Notes under the pieces: generated by a model | What the model was told of the DNA's origin: nothing | The model's input: the letters and a program-made list of their open reading frames with translations, nothing else | Database searches by the model: none | Translations under genes and position numbers: made by a program | In this document: positions 46,011 to 56,371 of the stretch, piece by piece | How positions within the stretch are numbered: the stretch's first letter is position 1 | How the letters are laid out: every line of letters begins with the position of its first letter | From: JALEFZ01 sp038527485 | GTDB taxonomy: Bacteria; Bacteroidota; Bacteroidia; J057 | DNA length: 64,000 nt | Reading direction: 5' to 3' | Assembly: GCA_038527485.1 (NCBI GenBank) | Contig: JBCBFT010000014.1 | Location: forward strand, 1 to 64,000

Positions 46011-46304
46011 AAATCCTGAACTTCTATGGTAATCAAAAGCAAAGATAACTTTAAATAACAGCTTAAACTGCTCATGATTTCCTTCATAAATCGCCCAATT
46101 TAAGCTGCGGGTAAATTTAGTAACTTTTTTCTCATTAATCTTATCCTAAATATTATCATTGAATCCGTGTAAAAGAATAGAGAAATTGGATAGAAGGAGG
46201 TTTTACAGTCATCACGTTGTCCACCATTTACATATCCCAATGTCTTTTACATTTGGCGGGTAGTCGTCTTCCTCACATCATTGGGTAAAAGATCGAGCGT
46301 ATAC

Positions 46305-47540
46305 ATGAAACTCACTCGAATTCTGATTATTATTTTCCTCTTGTCCTCACCTGCATACATGATGGGCGGGGGCATCTACCTACGGCTTTTGGGTGCGAGT
46401 TCGCTCGCAATGGGAAATACTGGCACAGGTCTCGCACTGCATGCTTCCTCGGTCTACCAAAACCCTGGAGCTATGGCATTTCTCAATCCCCGCTTGACAC
46501 TAGAGCTGGGAAGCTCCTTCCAGCGGCCTGCCACTACCTATTTAGAAAATCCTCCGAGTACAGCTTTGGCTGACATGGATACACTTACCTTTACGCCGCT
46601 TTATGCTTATGCTGTGGCAAGACCTATCGCAAGTGGGAAACTCACCTTAGGTATGGGGGTAAATAGTCCTTATGGCGGAGGTTCTCTTTGGCCAGACGAG
46701 TGGTCTGGGCAGTTTATCAGTCAAGAGTTCAACTTGGAGAGTCTATTCATCCATCCTTCCTTCGCCTTTAAGGTCAATGATCGGCTAGGGCTAGGCCTTA
46801 CGATCTCCCTCGGCGCTGTCACCTTATTCAACAAGCGCGCCATCAACATCGACGGACGAAAAGAGTCCAGAAGCTCGGTCAGATTTAGTGGACAAGGAGC
46901 CACGGCAGGATTAAGTGTGGGTGCATACTACCGAGTAGATAGTAAGCTCTCGCTAGGGCTGAATCTGCGTAGCCCGATGGAAGTCATTATCACCGATGGT
47001 ATTGCGACTTTTGAGGTCCCCCCCTCGCTTACCGATAACTTTGAACGCCAGATTTTCACCACAAGTTTTACCCTGCCAGGAGAAATCAACGTGGGCGTGG
47101 GCTACTACCCAGAGGAGCGCCTGTTACTGACTGCCGATCTCAACATCGTTTTTTGGAGCAGTTGGGACTCTCTAGTGTTCAACCTGTCAGACCCCAAGCC
47201 CGAAATTGCCAGTTTCCCCGCCAGAAATTGGCAGAATACGACCAACCTTCGCGCAGGTTTTGAGTACGCACTTTCTGAGGATATACGCATGAGGGGAGGG
47301 GCTTACTATGAGCAATCGCCTGTACCTAGTGGCTTTGTATCTCCTGAACTACCTGATGCCAATAGAATCGGTATCACAGGAGGAGCCAGTATAAGGGTCA
47401 TTCGAAGGTTGTACGCAGATCTGACATATACCTATGAGTATACAGGGGAGCGACAAGGTGTACTCTCCGCTGCGAACTTTGCAGGGACTTATGAAACGAC
47501 GGTTTATGCGTTTATGATAGGATTAGGGTATGAATTTTGA
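46305..47540 (+). CDS. OmpP1/FadL-type outer-membrane transporter
   Basis: 411 residues from the ATG at 46305 (a TTG 24 bp upstream is rejected). A signal peptide precedes GASSLAMGNTGTGLA and YQNPGAMAFL, matching the FadL N-terminal plug with its NPG/NPA motif. Amphipathic strands run to the terminal aromatic residue (YAFMIGLGYEF). Such channels take up hydrophobic compounds such as long-chain fatty acids. The SGNH-like lipoprotein gene follows 148 bp behind, a pairing common in Bacteroidota. Confidence 0.88.
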   Translation: MKLTRILIIIFLLSSPAYMMGGGIYLRLLGASSLAMGNTGTGLALHASSVYQNPGAMAFLNPRLTLELGSSFQRPATTYLENPPSTALADMDTLTFTPLYAYAVARPIASGKLTLGMGVNSPYGGGSLWPDEWSGQFISQEFNLESLFIHPSFAFKVNDRLGLGLTISLGAVTLFNKRAINIDGRKESRSSVRFSGQGATAGLSVGAYYRVDSKLSLGLNLRSPMEVIITDGIATFEVPPSLTDNFERQIFTTSFTLPGEINVGVGYYPEERLLLTADLNIVFWSSWDSLVFNLSDPKPEIASFPARNWQNTTNLRAGFEYALSEDIRMRGGAYYEQSPVPSGFVSPELPDANRIGITGGASIRVIRRLYADLTYTYEYTGERQGVLSAANFAGTYETTVYAFMIGLGYEF

Positions 47541-47688
47541 TTTTCTTTCAAAGGAAATAAAGATTATATGGTAATTCAGGAAACGAATCGGCTGATTGTT
47601 TCGATATATAGATGAAACACTAGGCGCAGGCAACATCCTGTAATATGTCCAACCATGAGACAAAATCATTTTGGGATCCCAGGAATAT

Positions 47689-49050
47689 ATGAAACAACGT
47701 TACACACTTTTTTTACTTATTCTCGTAGGACTAAGTTTCATCTTCGGATGGGTGGGATGCAGACCTAGTATCTCTGCTTATCGTCCGTCATTGGGAAAAG
47801 TTGATGTCGGTAATTTCCAGGCTTTTGGAGATGGATACTCTGCGGGTTTTGCTAATACAGATACTGAGTCTCCCCAAAGTCTACTAGGACTCTATGCAGA
47901 TGCGCAGTCATTTGCCTTCCCTGCCTTGATGGCGACCCAGTTTAATTTGATTCGAAACGTCTCTTTCAACCAGCATTTAGCAACAGATGCGGGATCAGGT
48001 TATTACTACTTGACAGAAGCCACCCAATCCAACTGTCCCGATAGGCTGATCCAATCCCAAATCGAGCGAACCGATGCACTGCCCGAATGGCAAGTGGGAC
48101 CTGATCCTTCGCTTTATGCTACGATCGACAACTGGGCATTGCCACATGTAAAGATTGCGGATATTACGCAGAATGATCTTACGACGACAGAAAAGATCTT
48201 CATGGGTCGATTGTCTACCACAGGAAGTGTGAACATGACATATCTCGACCATGTCCAGCAAGCAGAACCTTCTTTCTTTACCCTTTGGATGGGGACACGG
48301 GACATACTGGAATACGCGATTTCAGGAGGTGCGAACCCTGCCTATCCCCTGACACCTCCTGCCGAATTCGCCAAAAACTTTGCTCGATTACTCGATTCCC
48401 TTCATTCACCTGGACAAAACGGCCCCTTAGGGATCATAGGAAATATTCCTGATGTAACGGTATTTCCTTTCTTTCACCATATCTCCCACACCTTTAGCAA
48501 TTCTGAGTTTTGCGACGACGACCCTTTGCCACTCTACATCCGTCGATCTTCTAACTCAGGTGAGTCTGTAGAGGCCATACAGTCGGATTATATTCTCCTT
48601 CGTGCGAAAGATAGGATTGGCGAGATTGATCCTGCTCCTGGTAATCCTCTACCTAAGGGATTGGATCCTGAAAATCCCCTCCCAGAGAGTTGGGTACTCG
48701 ATTTTGAGGAAGCGTATCAACTGAGACTGCACGTAGAGGCTTACAATGACATTATCGATTCCCTCATACAATCACATAATGCCAGTTTGAGTATTCCCGC
48801 TTTTGTCAAAGTAGATCTTTACAACTTGTTTCAAAACCTCAATGCATCAGGCATCACACTCAATGGCTTGGAGATCACCAATGAGTATCTATTGGGGGGA
48901 ATCTTTTCCTTAGATGGTTTGTATCTCACCCCAAGAGGGCAAGCCCTGATCGCCAACGAGTTTATCAATGCCATCAATCAGGCACCTCAATGGTCTGCCA
49001 CTGTTCCCTTTCTCAACATTACCGATTATCAAGGAGTTGTTTTTCCTTGA
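47689..49050 (+). CDS. SGNH-like lipoprotein, catalytic residues apparently lost
   Basis: 453 residues from the ATG at 47689 (AGGA six bases upstream; an in-frame TTG at 47671 is rejected). The lipoprotein signal ends at WVGC (Cys24). The overall layout matches the SGNH hydrolase lipoproteins that accompany FadL porins in Bacteroidota, but active-site blocks differ: block I is FGDGYSAGF (47-51, Gly where the nucleophilic Ser normally stands), block III is MGTRDIL (Arg instead of the oxyanion Asn), and block V is LDGLYLTPRG (Tyr412 where His is expected). It may be a non-catalytic partner of the porin. Confidence 0.8.
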   Translation: MKQRYTLFLLILVGLSFIFGWVGCRPSISAYRPSLGKVDVGNFQAFGDGYSAGFANTDTESPQSLLGLYADAQSFAFPALMATQFNLIRNVSFNQHLATDAGSGYYYLTEATQSNCPDRLIQSQIERTDALPEWQVGPDPSLYATIDNWALPHVKIADITQNDLTTTEKIFMGRLSTTGSVNMTYLDHVQQAEPSFFTLWMGTRDILEYAISGGANPAYPLTPPAEFAKNFARLLDSLHSPGQNGPLGIIGNIPDVTVFPFFHHISHTFSNSEFCDDDPLPLYIRRSSNSGESVEAIQSDYILLRAKDRIGEIDPAPGNPLPKGLDPENPLPESWVLDFEEAYQLRLHVEAYNDIIDSLIQSHNASLSIPAFVKVDLYNLFQNLNASGITLNGLEITNEYLLGGIFSLDGLYLTPRGQALIANEFINAINQAPQWSATVPFLNITDYQGVVFP

Positions 49051-49092
49051 CCCAGTACCCATCTTGCATGTCATACATTTGAAATCTAGGGC

Positions 49093-49611
49093 ATGCAAGA
49101 AATAGAGGTAAAAATACTAGAAATCGACCGCGAGGCTATCGAGCAAAAACTCGTGGCACTTGGAGCCGAACAGATTTTTGATGGGGAATTATGGGCCCTA
49201 TTTTTTGACCATCCAGATGGGCGGATCAAAGCAAAAGGAGATGTACTGCGCCTGCGTAGAGAGGGTGAGACCTGTATTCTGACTTACAAGCAGCATATTT
49301 CCAAAGGCGAGGCCAAGATCATGGAGGAGACAGAGACAGTCGTCGAAAATATGGAAACTACCATGCAGATTCTACAAAAAGTAGGCCTCCAAATTCTCAA
49401 ATCCACACGAAAAAGAAGAACGAGCTATCAGCTACCTGATGGCCAGGTCGTGATCGATGACTATGCTGATGCACTAGCTCCTATACCTGTGTTTCTAGAG
49501 GTAGAATCTCCCAATATGGACGCACTCAGACGTGTTGTCCAAGCACTTGGTTACACGATGGATGATTGTAACAATTGGAATACGAGAGATCTAATCAAAC
49601 ATTATTTATAA
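49093..49611 (+). CDS. CYTH-domain protein (CyaB/ThTPase-like)
   Basis: 172 residues. The opening QEIEVKI is the ExExK metal/phosphate motif of CYTH proteins. DVLRLRREGETCILTYKQ and VVIDDYADALAPIPVFLEVES provide the basic and acidic tunnel residues. Members act as class IV adenylate cyclases or triphosphatases; the sequence alone does not decide. It lies 42 bp after the SGNH-like gene and may share its transcript. Confidence 0.88.
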   Translation: MQEIEVKILEIDREAIEQKLVALGAEQIFDGELWALFFDHPDGRIKAKGDVLRLRREGETCILTYKQHISKGEAKIMEETETVVENMETTMQILQKVGLQILKSTRKRRTSYQLPDGQVVIDDYADALAPIPVFLEVESPNMDALRRVVQALGYTMDDCNNWNTRDLIKHYL

Positions 49612-49637
49612 AGTATATTCTCCTCATCCACCTACCC

Positions 49638-50096
49638 TCAATGTCCGTTACGCAACTTATCTAGCAAAGTACTCAACTGTTCAGCTTCATCTGCCGTCAG
49701 TGCTCCTAGCATATTGTCCATATCTTTGTCATATTGATCAATCTGATCGAGAAGGTCCAAACCTGAATCATTGATGAGGACGTCCACCAGACGCTTGTCT
49801 GACTTACAAGTCTTACGTGAGACCAAGCCTTTCTTCACGAGACGATCCACAATTCGAGAGACATCGGACATCCGATCTAGCATACGTCCCCTGATCTCCG
49901 AAGTCGAAATCGGCTCAGGATGCTGCCCTCTCAAAATTCGTAGCACGTTGTACTGCTGCAGCGTAATATCAAAGGTTTTGAACAGGTCTTTCTGCCTTGT
50001 AATGAGCCAGTTGTGCGTAAAAATCAGGTTTACAGTAGCTTTAGCCCAGGGACTGCGAAAAGGAGTCTTTTGTTTGATGGCATCTTCTAGTCTCAT
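49638..50096 (-). CDS. MarR-family transcriptional regulator
   Basis: 152 residues. The winged helix core is QYNVLRILRGQHPEPISTSE, then the recognition helix SDVSRIVDRLVKKGLVSRK (~73-92) and the wing DKRLVDVLINDSGL. The C-terminal helix (DEAEQLSTLLDKL) dimerises. The ligand and targets are unknown. The gene is convergent with the CYTH gene. Confidence 0.9.
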   Translation of the reverse strand: MRLEDAIKQKTPFRSPWAKATVNLIFTHNWLITRQKDLFKTFDITLQQYNVLRILRGQHPEPISTSEIRGRMLDRMSDVSRIVDRLVKKGLVSRKTCKSDKRLVDVLINDSGLDLLDQIDQYDKDMDNMLGALTADEAEQLSTLLDKLRNGH

Positions 50097-50321
50097 AGAT
50101 TCAATATATGAAAACTAACTTATGTTTTTCCTACAATGTTTAAAGATCAAAAAACAAAAAAAAGAGCAAATGGTTTTTGCCCTTTTCTAAAAATTCTACT
50201 TTGTGGATGTAAAATAGTGTGAATTTCACTCTTTAAATTTTCATTTGTAAGTAATTCATTCTCCAATATTTAACAAAATACATGGAGATCTTTTTGTGTC
50301 TCTACATTCTCTCACATCTGA

Positions 50322-51011
50322 TCAGAGTCGAATAATCCGCCAACCTTTTTGCTCCCACAAGACAGGAACCTGTGTTTCTACGATACTCTTGATGATGCGT
50401 TTATTGACACGGTAGGTTATCCCTTCTAGATCTTCATCCATGATGGTCGCAGGTACATGGTCTGCCCCCAACCGGTGGCCGACTTCATGAGGTCCAATCC
50501 ATTTATTGTCTGTATGGAGCGATGAAATATAGATGAAATTGGAGGGCGCATATCCTGCTACGGGCAGCTGAGAGGTACGCTTAATCGGCATCCGCGCAGC
50601 AGGAATGACTTCTACTTGGGTAATAAATTGCGCCGAAACTAGCTGCGTGGGGATGTAGAATCCATCCTCAGTATATCTACCCTGAGGGATCTCTAGCTCA
50701 AATCGTATGGGATAGGAAGTGTGTGTGCCTTGGGAATCAATCTGAAGGGCAAATTCTCTCGATTGACTATTCCAAAAAGAGAGTGCAAACTCCAACTGTT
50801 CCCATGCTTTAGGATGATTATGGGCAGCAAAATACCAAGCACGAATCACTACTTCATGACGTTCGTGATCAATCCAAACCTCGTGATTCTCCGCATGCCA
50901 AGGTGTGTCTACAGGTGTCAAGTTCCATACTGCTTCTACTCTGCTAGCGTGGCTCGCACCTAACCCAACCCACCATAGGCTTAAAACCCATGTTACGTAA
51001 TACCTGTACAT
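50322..51011 (-). CDS. Small secreted metzincin-like protein
   Basis: 229 residues with an N-terminal hydrophobic export segment (~5-20). HEVGHRLGADH (175-185) is an exact HExxHxxGxxH zinc motif, and TIMDE (Met191) sits five residues later where matrixins have their Met-turn. The ~150 residues before it are beta-rich with no known family. It should be a zinc endopeptidase of the metzincin type, but short and lacking a recognisable pro-domain. It lies just downstream of the subtilase gene on the same strand (42 bp). Confidence 0.75.
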   Translation of the reverse strand: MYRYYVTWVLSLWWVGLGASHASRVEAVWNLTPVDTPWHAENHEVWIDHERHEVVIRAWYFAAHNHPKAWEQLEFALSFWNSQSREFALQIDSQGTHTSYPIRFELEIPQGRYTEDGFYIPTQLVSAQFITQVEVIPAARMPIKRTSQLPVAGYAPSNFIYISSLHTDNKWIGPHEVGHRLGADHVPATIMDEDLEGITYRVNKRIIKSIVETQVPVLWEQKGWRIIRL

Positions 51012-51053
51012 CCTACAATATTACGCAAATGTTAAGAAAATGTTATGCAGTCA

Positions 51054-54000
51054 TTACTCAACAACCGTAAATGTGCCTATAAATGGCTTTATTCCCTCCT
51101 GTTCAGTCGATACGTGGTAAATATAGACTCCAGGTTTGATGCGTTGCCCCCCCTGATCTCTCAGATCCCACTGAAAACCTCCATCTCCATCTGTTTCTTC
51201 CAATTCTGTCACCAACCGACCTGATACCGTGAGCACGCGTATATCTGCTGTCTGTGTGAGATTAGCAAAGCGGACCCCTTCAAATACCTCATGCACTTGA
51301 TACGGATTGGGATAGACATATACTTCCGAGAGGTCGGTTTTGAAGGAAGAAAAAGTAGCTGTGTTTCCCTCATCACAAGTGCAAGTCCCGTCAATCGCAC
51401 ATACCTCTGCTGTAATAGAAATAGGATACCCCAATGCGCCTAACTTTGCCTCGCCTATGGTCACTTCGATGGCATCTTGTGCTTCACTTGCCCATTTGAT
51501 CGCTTCGATGTGGCCCACAGGCCCGATCTGATAGTTACTCGTATCCAAAGCGATGCTTTCCTCCAATTCTCTATTGAAAGTCATCCTCGCTACTTTATCG
51601 CTGACGATTTCCCATTGACTCAAAATCAAGCAATCGCTGATACTTTCATCATATACAAAGTCTGCCCGATCAAAATTAGGGTCTAAAAAGGCGTCGCGAT
51701 CGTCTTCAAATGTGGTATCCACGACGAGTGTGTGCAATCCTACTTCCAACTCCCCAGCAAACGACAACAGCAGCTTGCGATTGCGGTCGCCTGAACCCGT
51801 AATCGCGATAGGGTTTTGCTCACCATCCAGGATGAATCTTGTCTTATCTTCTGGAATAGCCGATACCGGTTCCGAGAACCATGCCATCACTTGATCGCGG
51901 GAGATGGCACGTACACTATCTAGCCTCGGACGGTTATGTGGTGTCAAAATAACGGCATTGCCAAAGGGGCTGAGACTAGGTGACAGCCCTGGATTCTCAC
52001 TTTTCAGGACATACAAGTAGGGAACCTCTGGCTCCAAATTCGCATCTACCAACTGATTGCCTACAAATCCTGAAATGACACTTGCTGTCTCATTGTTGAT
52101 GGGATCTTTTACGCGCCAGACTTCATAACTGCTGGCATTGGTGGATGCTGGCCAAGAGATCTTCACTTCTGTGGGACCATTGACTTGTCCATCCAGTTGC
52201 TCTACAGGTAAAGGGCCATTATAGGCAAGCTGCCACTCAAAAAAGATGGTCGAATCGATGCGACCAAGCCCAATTTCAGCTATTCCATTTCCATCAAAAT
52301 CCTCAATGATATGATGCGTCGCCAAGGAGCCAAAGTAGAACCAAATGGGAGCAAACTGCTGGCTGGCTACATTATAATCGATCACGTATGTCCTAGGATA
52401 AGTGGTAAAGACCAGTTCGTCGTAAGGGTCTTCATCTAGGTTGCCCGCACTTGCTGCATTGTACTGCTCAAAGTCAATGTCATACAAGAAATCTTCCCAG
52501 ATGACCTCAAATGTATTGTCCGCTGTAGCACGGAAAATACGCAGCCACCAGTGAGGTGCATCATATTCGAAGTCACCGTTTCGAAGCCCTGAAGTGTGGA
52601 CTGCTACAAAAATTTCTTTTTCTTCTCCTCCTGCAAAATTACCACTCGTGAGGTAAACCCCTGATTTTGTGAGATCTGTACTATCTATAAAAGTAGCATT
52701 ATACGTATTTCCTTCATTTTCATACACAATCAAGTCTCCATCAAAATCACCAAAGACGATCTCACGCTTCCCATCTTGGTCAAAATCATCGACCAGGACA
52801 CGAGGGGCGATAGAACCGATATAATCTCCGCTCACATCCTCCAGTACGATCTGCTCTTCATACCCGCTTCCATCCAATATGTAGTAGTCTTTAGAATCTT
52901 TGAGCAGTAGCTCTCGCTGAGGATCACCATCCGTATCATCTACAGAAGCTGCAAATAAGCCATTGCCTTCATTTCGGTAGATAATCTCCGAGGGAAAATT
53001 GTTTGGACCTGGCTGCTCAACTAGGTAAGCAGAATCATTGACCGAGCAGAATACTTCTAGTAGCCCGTCTCCATCGGTATCATCGACATCCTTGGGGATC
53101 AATATGGGCTTGAAGTCAATGGAATCTACCCCTACGAAAAAATTTCCCACAAACTCATAAAATTTGAGCTTGCCAAAATTCAGACGCTGATCATACTCGT
53201 TGATCACGACTTCCTTCAGGCCATCATTGTCAAAGTCGTAGGTTTCGGGCAGGAATCGCCCGACAGGTAGTCCATAGCTCTTGGGTTGAAGTAGAAACTG
53301 ACTGATACTTGTGGACTGAAAGGAAAGAGAACGTATCTCAGAGCTTCCTACCAGCCCCGCTTCATTGGTCGTCTCTATGTAAAACTCGTAGTCTCCTGGC
53401 GGGATCACGTCTGGCCCGAGGATAATGTGAGCATTTCTAGCACGCTGATCGTAGGGCCAGCTAGCCCAAGGTCCTACCCCATTTCTTCGATACTTGATCA
53501 CATGTTGGCCGCGATCGTCGCTCCGAAAAACCAGAAGCAGCTTACGTGTATCATTGTCCCAAGCAGAGACAGCGCGTATCCACTCGACATTAGGTGCTGT
53601 GGTGTCACGCACAAATCGAATACGGTCTTCTTGGGTAAACCCATCTGTTTTTTCCAGTCGGATACGTAGTGTATAATCACCTGTTGGCAGTCCCGAGAGA
53701 TCCCATAATGCCAGCGTATCTTCTCTCACTTGGTAGAGTTGATCTTCGACAATCGGTTGCCATGTAGCGGTATCTGCTACACCTTCCATATACTCGATAT
53801 GAAACTTCAAGAACTCAGGATCTAACACACTGCCCGTAATCCAGACTTGATCATTGGCTGTCCCTTCATCATTTACGGGACTCGTGATAGTGACCACAGA
53901 CGTCCCTGCTGCTTCCAGCGCCCGTGCCGCATTGAGTCGTCCCGCCCCAGTGAAGTGATCCCACCCCCTAGAGGAGATGTCATCAGCAGTAGAAGTAAGA

Positions 54001-55325
54001 ATGCCTCGAATTTGCTGAGGAGATAAAGGCCCTCGCTCGGATAGAAGCAAAGCTGCTGTAGCGGTGACAAGCGGAGCTGACAAGCTGGTCCCCTGCGTAC
54101 GCGTGAAGTAGGTCACCTGCCCTGTGCGCGAGGTATCCGTGACAGTCGTGGTAAGGATGTCTGCTCCTGGTGCGCAGAGGTCTACTGTCACACCGAAGCT
54201 ACTCAAGGGCCATAGCGATTCAAAACCCGACGAGAGGTCCGCTGTAGAAGCCGAGACAGAAATCACTTCATTGTATCCTGAGGGATAATGCAGCTCGTCT
54301 CCTGTCCCATTACCTGCTGAGCTGACCATGATGACGCCCTTGTTGTAGGCATATTTGATCGCCTCGTGCATGATATTGGAAGCGTAGACATCTCCAAAGC
54401 TGAAATTCAGTACTTGTATGCCATTGTCTGTCGCATATATGATTGCGCGTGCGATGTCATCATCTTCTCCCCCACCTGAAGCAGCAAAGGCGCGTATGGG
54501 CACCAACTTACAGCCATGAGCCAAGCCTGCAATCCCAAAATCATCGTTTGCTCTTGCACTGATCACCCCTGTTACGACTGTCCCATGCGTATTGTCATCT
54601 GTGGGGTCAGGATCTTCTCCCAGATAATCTCCTCCAAAAGGGCTGCGGGGCTGATCGGTAAAGTCATATCCAGCGACATCATCTGTGTACCCATTGTTGT
54701 CCCCGTCTATTCCATCAAAATCTCCTGTAAGCCCATTGCGAATTTCGGTGCTAGGCCAAGGCTCAAATGTCCCATTGCCATTGATGTCTTCGAGTGGATT
54801 GATCGCTACCTGTCCTTGGAAATCAGGATGCAGATAGTCAAGCCCTGTATCCAGTACGCCTACCTTGACTTGGGGACTTCCTCTCTCGATATCCCATGCG
54901 TCAAAAGCTTTTACATAAGACAGGTACCACTGCCCATTGAGTGAGTCATCATTGGGAATGTATTCAAGCGCATCTAATTGAAACGAATGGCTTTCTTCGA
55001 CAAACTCAAACTGCCCACTCGCCCGCAAAGTCTGAATGATCTGCTGGGGATCTGAGGTGTCAAATTTTAGGGTAAAAACATTCTGAATTTCTTCGGTATG
55101 AGCCGTTCGGACCGCAGGAATGGTGCTCCTAAATGTAGCAGGGATCTCAGATGGCCTTGCTAAACCGCGCTGGGCGATGGGTATATTTACGGATACCTCT
55201 GATTGTGAAAACAAATAATCCCTCAAACTCTCTGCACCACTTTTCACCTTGACATTGATCTCTATCTGCCCCCACACAGGAACCAAAGACAGAAGCAAAC
55301 AGCCCAATAAATAAAATTTCTTCAT
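51054..55325 (-). CDS. T9SS-secreted subtilisin-family (S8) serine protease
   Basis: 1423 residues. A signal peptide (to VWGQ) and a pro-region precede the S8 catalytic domain (~135-475): Asp159 in VGVLDTGLDYLHPD, His247 in DDNTHGTVVTGV and Ser414 in TQGTSLSAPLVT. A calcium-type loop (GNGTFEP, then DFDGIDGDNNGYTDD) lies between. Beta domains follow, including FG-GAP-like repeats with Asp-rich loops (DVDDTDGDGLLEVF, DDFDQDGKREIVFGD) at ~700-1030 and fibronectin-like modules. The end (VYVYPNPYQVHEVFEGVRF, then GVYIYHVST) is a type A T9SS sorting domain. It should be a surface or extracellular protease. The metzincin-like gene follows. Confidence 0.92.
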   Translation of the reverse strand: MKKFYLLGCLLLSLVPVWGQIEINVKVKSGAESLRDYLFSQSEVSVNIPIAQRGLARPSEIPATFRSTIPAVRTAHTEEIQNVFTLKFDTSDPQQIIQTLRASGQFEFVEESHSFQLDALEYIPNDDSLNGQWYLSYVKAFDAWDIERGSPQVKVGVLDTGLDYLHPDFQGQVAINPLEDINGNGTFEPWPSTEIRNGLTGDFDGIDGDNNGYTDDVAGYDFTDQPRSPFGGDYLGEDPDPTDDNTHGTVVTGVISARANDDFGIAGLAHGCKLVPIRAFAASGGGEDDDIARAIIYATDNGIQVLNFSFGDVYASNIMHEAIKYAYNKGVIMVSSAGNGTGDELHYPSGYNEVISVSASTADLSSGFESLWPLSSFGVTVDLCAPGADILTTTVTDTSRTGQVTYFTRTQGTSLSAPLVTATAALLLSERGPLSPQQIRGILTSTADDISSRGWDHFTGAGRLNAARALEAAGTSVVTITSPVNDEGTANDQVWITGSVLDPEFLKFHIEYMEGVADTATWQPIVEDQLYQVREDTLALWDLSGLPTGDYTLRIRLEKTDGFTQEDRIRFVRDTTAPNVEWIRAVSAWDNDTRKLLLVFRSDDRGQHVIKYRRNGVGPWASWPYDQRARNAHIILGPDVIPPGDYEFYIETTNEAGLVGSSEIRSLSFQSTSISQFLLQPKSYGLPVGRFLPETYDFDNDGLKEVVINEYDQRLNFGKLKFYEFVGNFFVGVDSIDFKPILIPKDVDDTDGDGLLEVFCSVNDSAYLVEQPGPNNFPSEIIYRNEGNGLFAASVDDTDGDPQRELLLKDSKDYYILDGSGYEEQIVLEDVSGDYIGSIAPRVLVDDFDQDGKREIVFGDFDGDLIVYENEGNTYNATFIDSTDLTKSGVYLTSGNFAGGEEKEIFVAVHTSGLRNGDFEYDAPHWWLRIFRATADNTFEVIWEDFLYDIDFEQYNAASAGNLDEDPYDELVFTTYPRTYVIDYNVASQQFAPIWFYFGSLATHHIIEDFDGNGIAEIGLGRIDSTIFFEWQLAYNGPLPVEQLDGQVNGPTEVKISWPASTNASSYEVWRVKDPINNETASVISGFVGNQLVDANLEPEVPYLYVLKSENPGLSPSLSPFGNAVILTPHNRPRLDSVRAISRDQVMAWFSEPVSAIPEDKTRFILDGEQNPIAITGSGDRNRKLLLSFAGELEVGLHTLVVDTTFEDDRDAFLDPNFDRADFVYDESISDCLILSQWEIVSDKVARMTFNRELEESIALDTSNYQIGPVGHIEAIKWASEAQDAIEVTIGEAKLGALGYPISITAEVCAIDGTCTCDEGNTATFSSFKTDLSEVYVYPNPYQVHEVFEGVRFANLTQTADIRVLTVSGRLVTELEETDGDGGFQWDLRDQGGQRIKPGVYIYHVSTEQEGIKPFIGTFTVVE

Positions 55326-55414
55326 GCGAATACATTGAACTTCGAAACGGAATCTACGAAGTGCACATTCAAGGAAAAAGGCAAAAGGGAGGAATTATAT
55401 GTAGGAAAATGAAG

Positions 55415-55455
55415 AAAAAAGAAGTGGAATACACCTCTTGCTTGTGTATTCCACT
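55415..55455 (-). terminator. Rho-independent terminator after the beta-barrel gene
   Basis: Minus strand AGTGGAATACA and TGTATTCCACT form an 11-bp perfect stem (55423-55455), then TCTTTTTTC. It lies 26 bp after the stop of the gene at 55481-56212. Confidence 0.8.
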
Positions 55456-55480
55456 CCATCATGACAATGAAAAAATAAGA

Positions 55481-56212
55481 TTAGAATGTGTATCCCAAGG
55501 TCAAAACAGATCGAATAATAGGTAAAATGGATCCTCCCAAAGGAATGGAAAAATCTTGTTGAATATCATTTGCATCAATTCGATAATCGATCCCCTGCGC
55601 AGCTAGTTCTGTATTGATGGAATTAATCGCATCATTTACCTCTTGCACATCTAGGTCATTCAATTCTCCATTGAAGTTGGTACCTGTAAACGATAGTCCC
55701 CCTCCAAAGTGGTAGTCAATGGTGAAACCACCCCCAAGTACCTTTTGAAAGCCGACATCGATTCCGCCACCGCCACCTAGGAAACGCAGGCTCAAATCGG
55801 CATCTCCTTGAGACGTACCACTGGTCCCCTGTACATTGGTGCTGATGGCCTGCTGCGCCACACGGACAAATCCTCCGAGGTAAAAACCACTGGGAGCCTC
55901 TCCTGCAAAGAAGTAACGAATCTCTGGCGTGATTTTAAAACCTGCCAGTCTAAAAGCATCCAGCGTAAAATTAGGATCATCAGGATCTAAGGTAAGGGTA
56001 TTAAAACCCCCTACACCTGCTCCGGGGAGAGATCCTTGTATGTTGAGTCCTATCACCAATGATTCGCCAAGGACACGATCGTACTCCAATTCTAGAACAT
56101 TAAAAGTAAAGAGTTTGATGGGGTTAATGCTAATGGTACTCTTCTGTCCAAATGTGGGCAGTGTACATAAAAGGGCGAGAATGATTCCGAAGAATCGAAA
56201 ATTCATGTTCAT
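55481..56212 (-). CDS. Outer-membrane beta-barrel protein (DUF3575-like)
   Basis: 243 residues. A signal peptide (to TFGQ) is followed by INPIKLFTFNVLELEYDRVL, the characteristic start of DUF3575-like barrels, and strands with glycine-rich turns (FLGGGGGIDVGFQKVLGGGF). The terminal SVLTLGYTF ends in Phe as expected for a barrel recognised by the BAM complex. The function is unknown. It has a terminator and is divergent from pepT. Confidence 0.82.
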   Translation of the reverse strand: MNMNFRFFGIILALLCTLPTFGQKSTISINPIKLFTFNVLELEYDRVLGESLVIGLNIQGSLPGAGVGGFNTLTLDPDDPNFTLDAFRLAGFKITPEIRYFFAGEAPSGFYLGGFVRVAQQAISTNVQGTSGTSQGDADLSLRFLGGGGGIDVGFQKVLGGGFTIDYHFGGGLSFTGTNFNGELNDLDVQEVNDAINSINTELAAQGIDYRIDANDIQQDFSIPLGGSILPIIRSVLTLGYTF

Positions 56213-56371
56213 ATGTTTGTGTATTTATGTGAAAAAGTGAATGCTTAGCGAAGCGAGATTGGGGAAAGAAGTATTAGTTTAATGCATTTTTGCATTTATT
56301 TGTCTGAGTTGGTTCGAATTAATAAACCACTGAGATCATTTCCCAACATTAGCCAAATTATTTTACTACTC

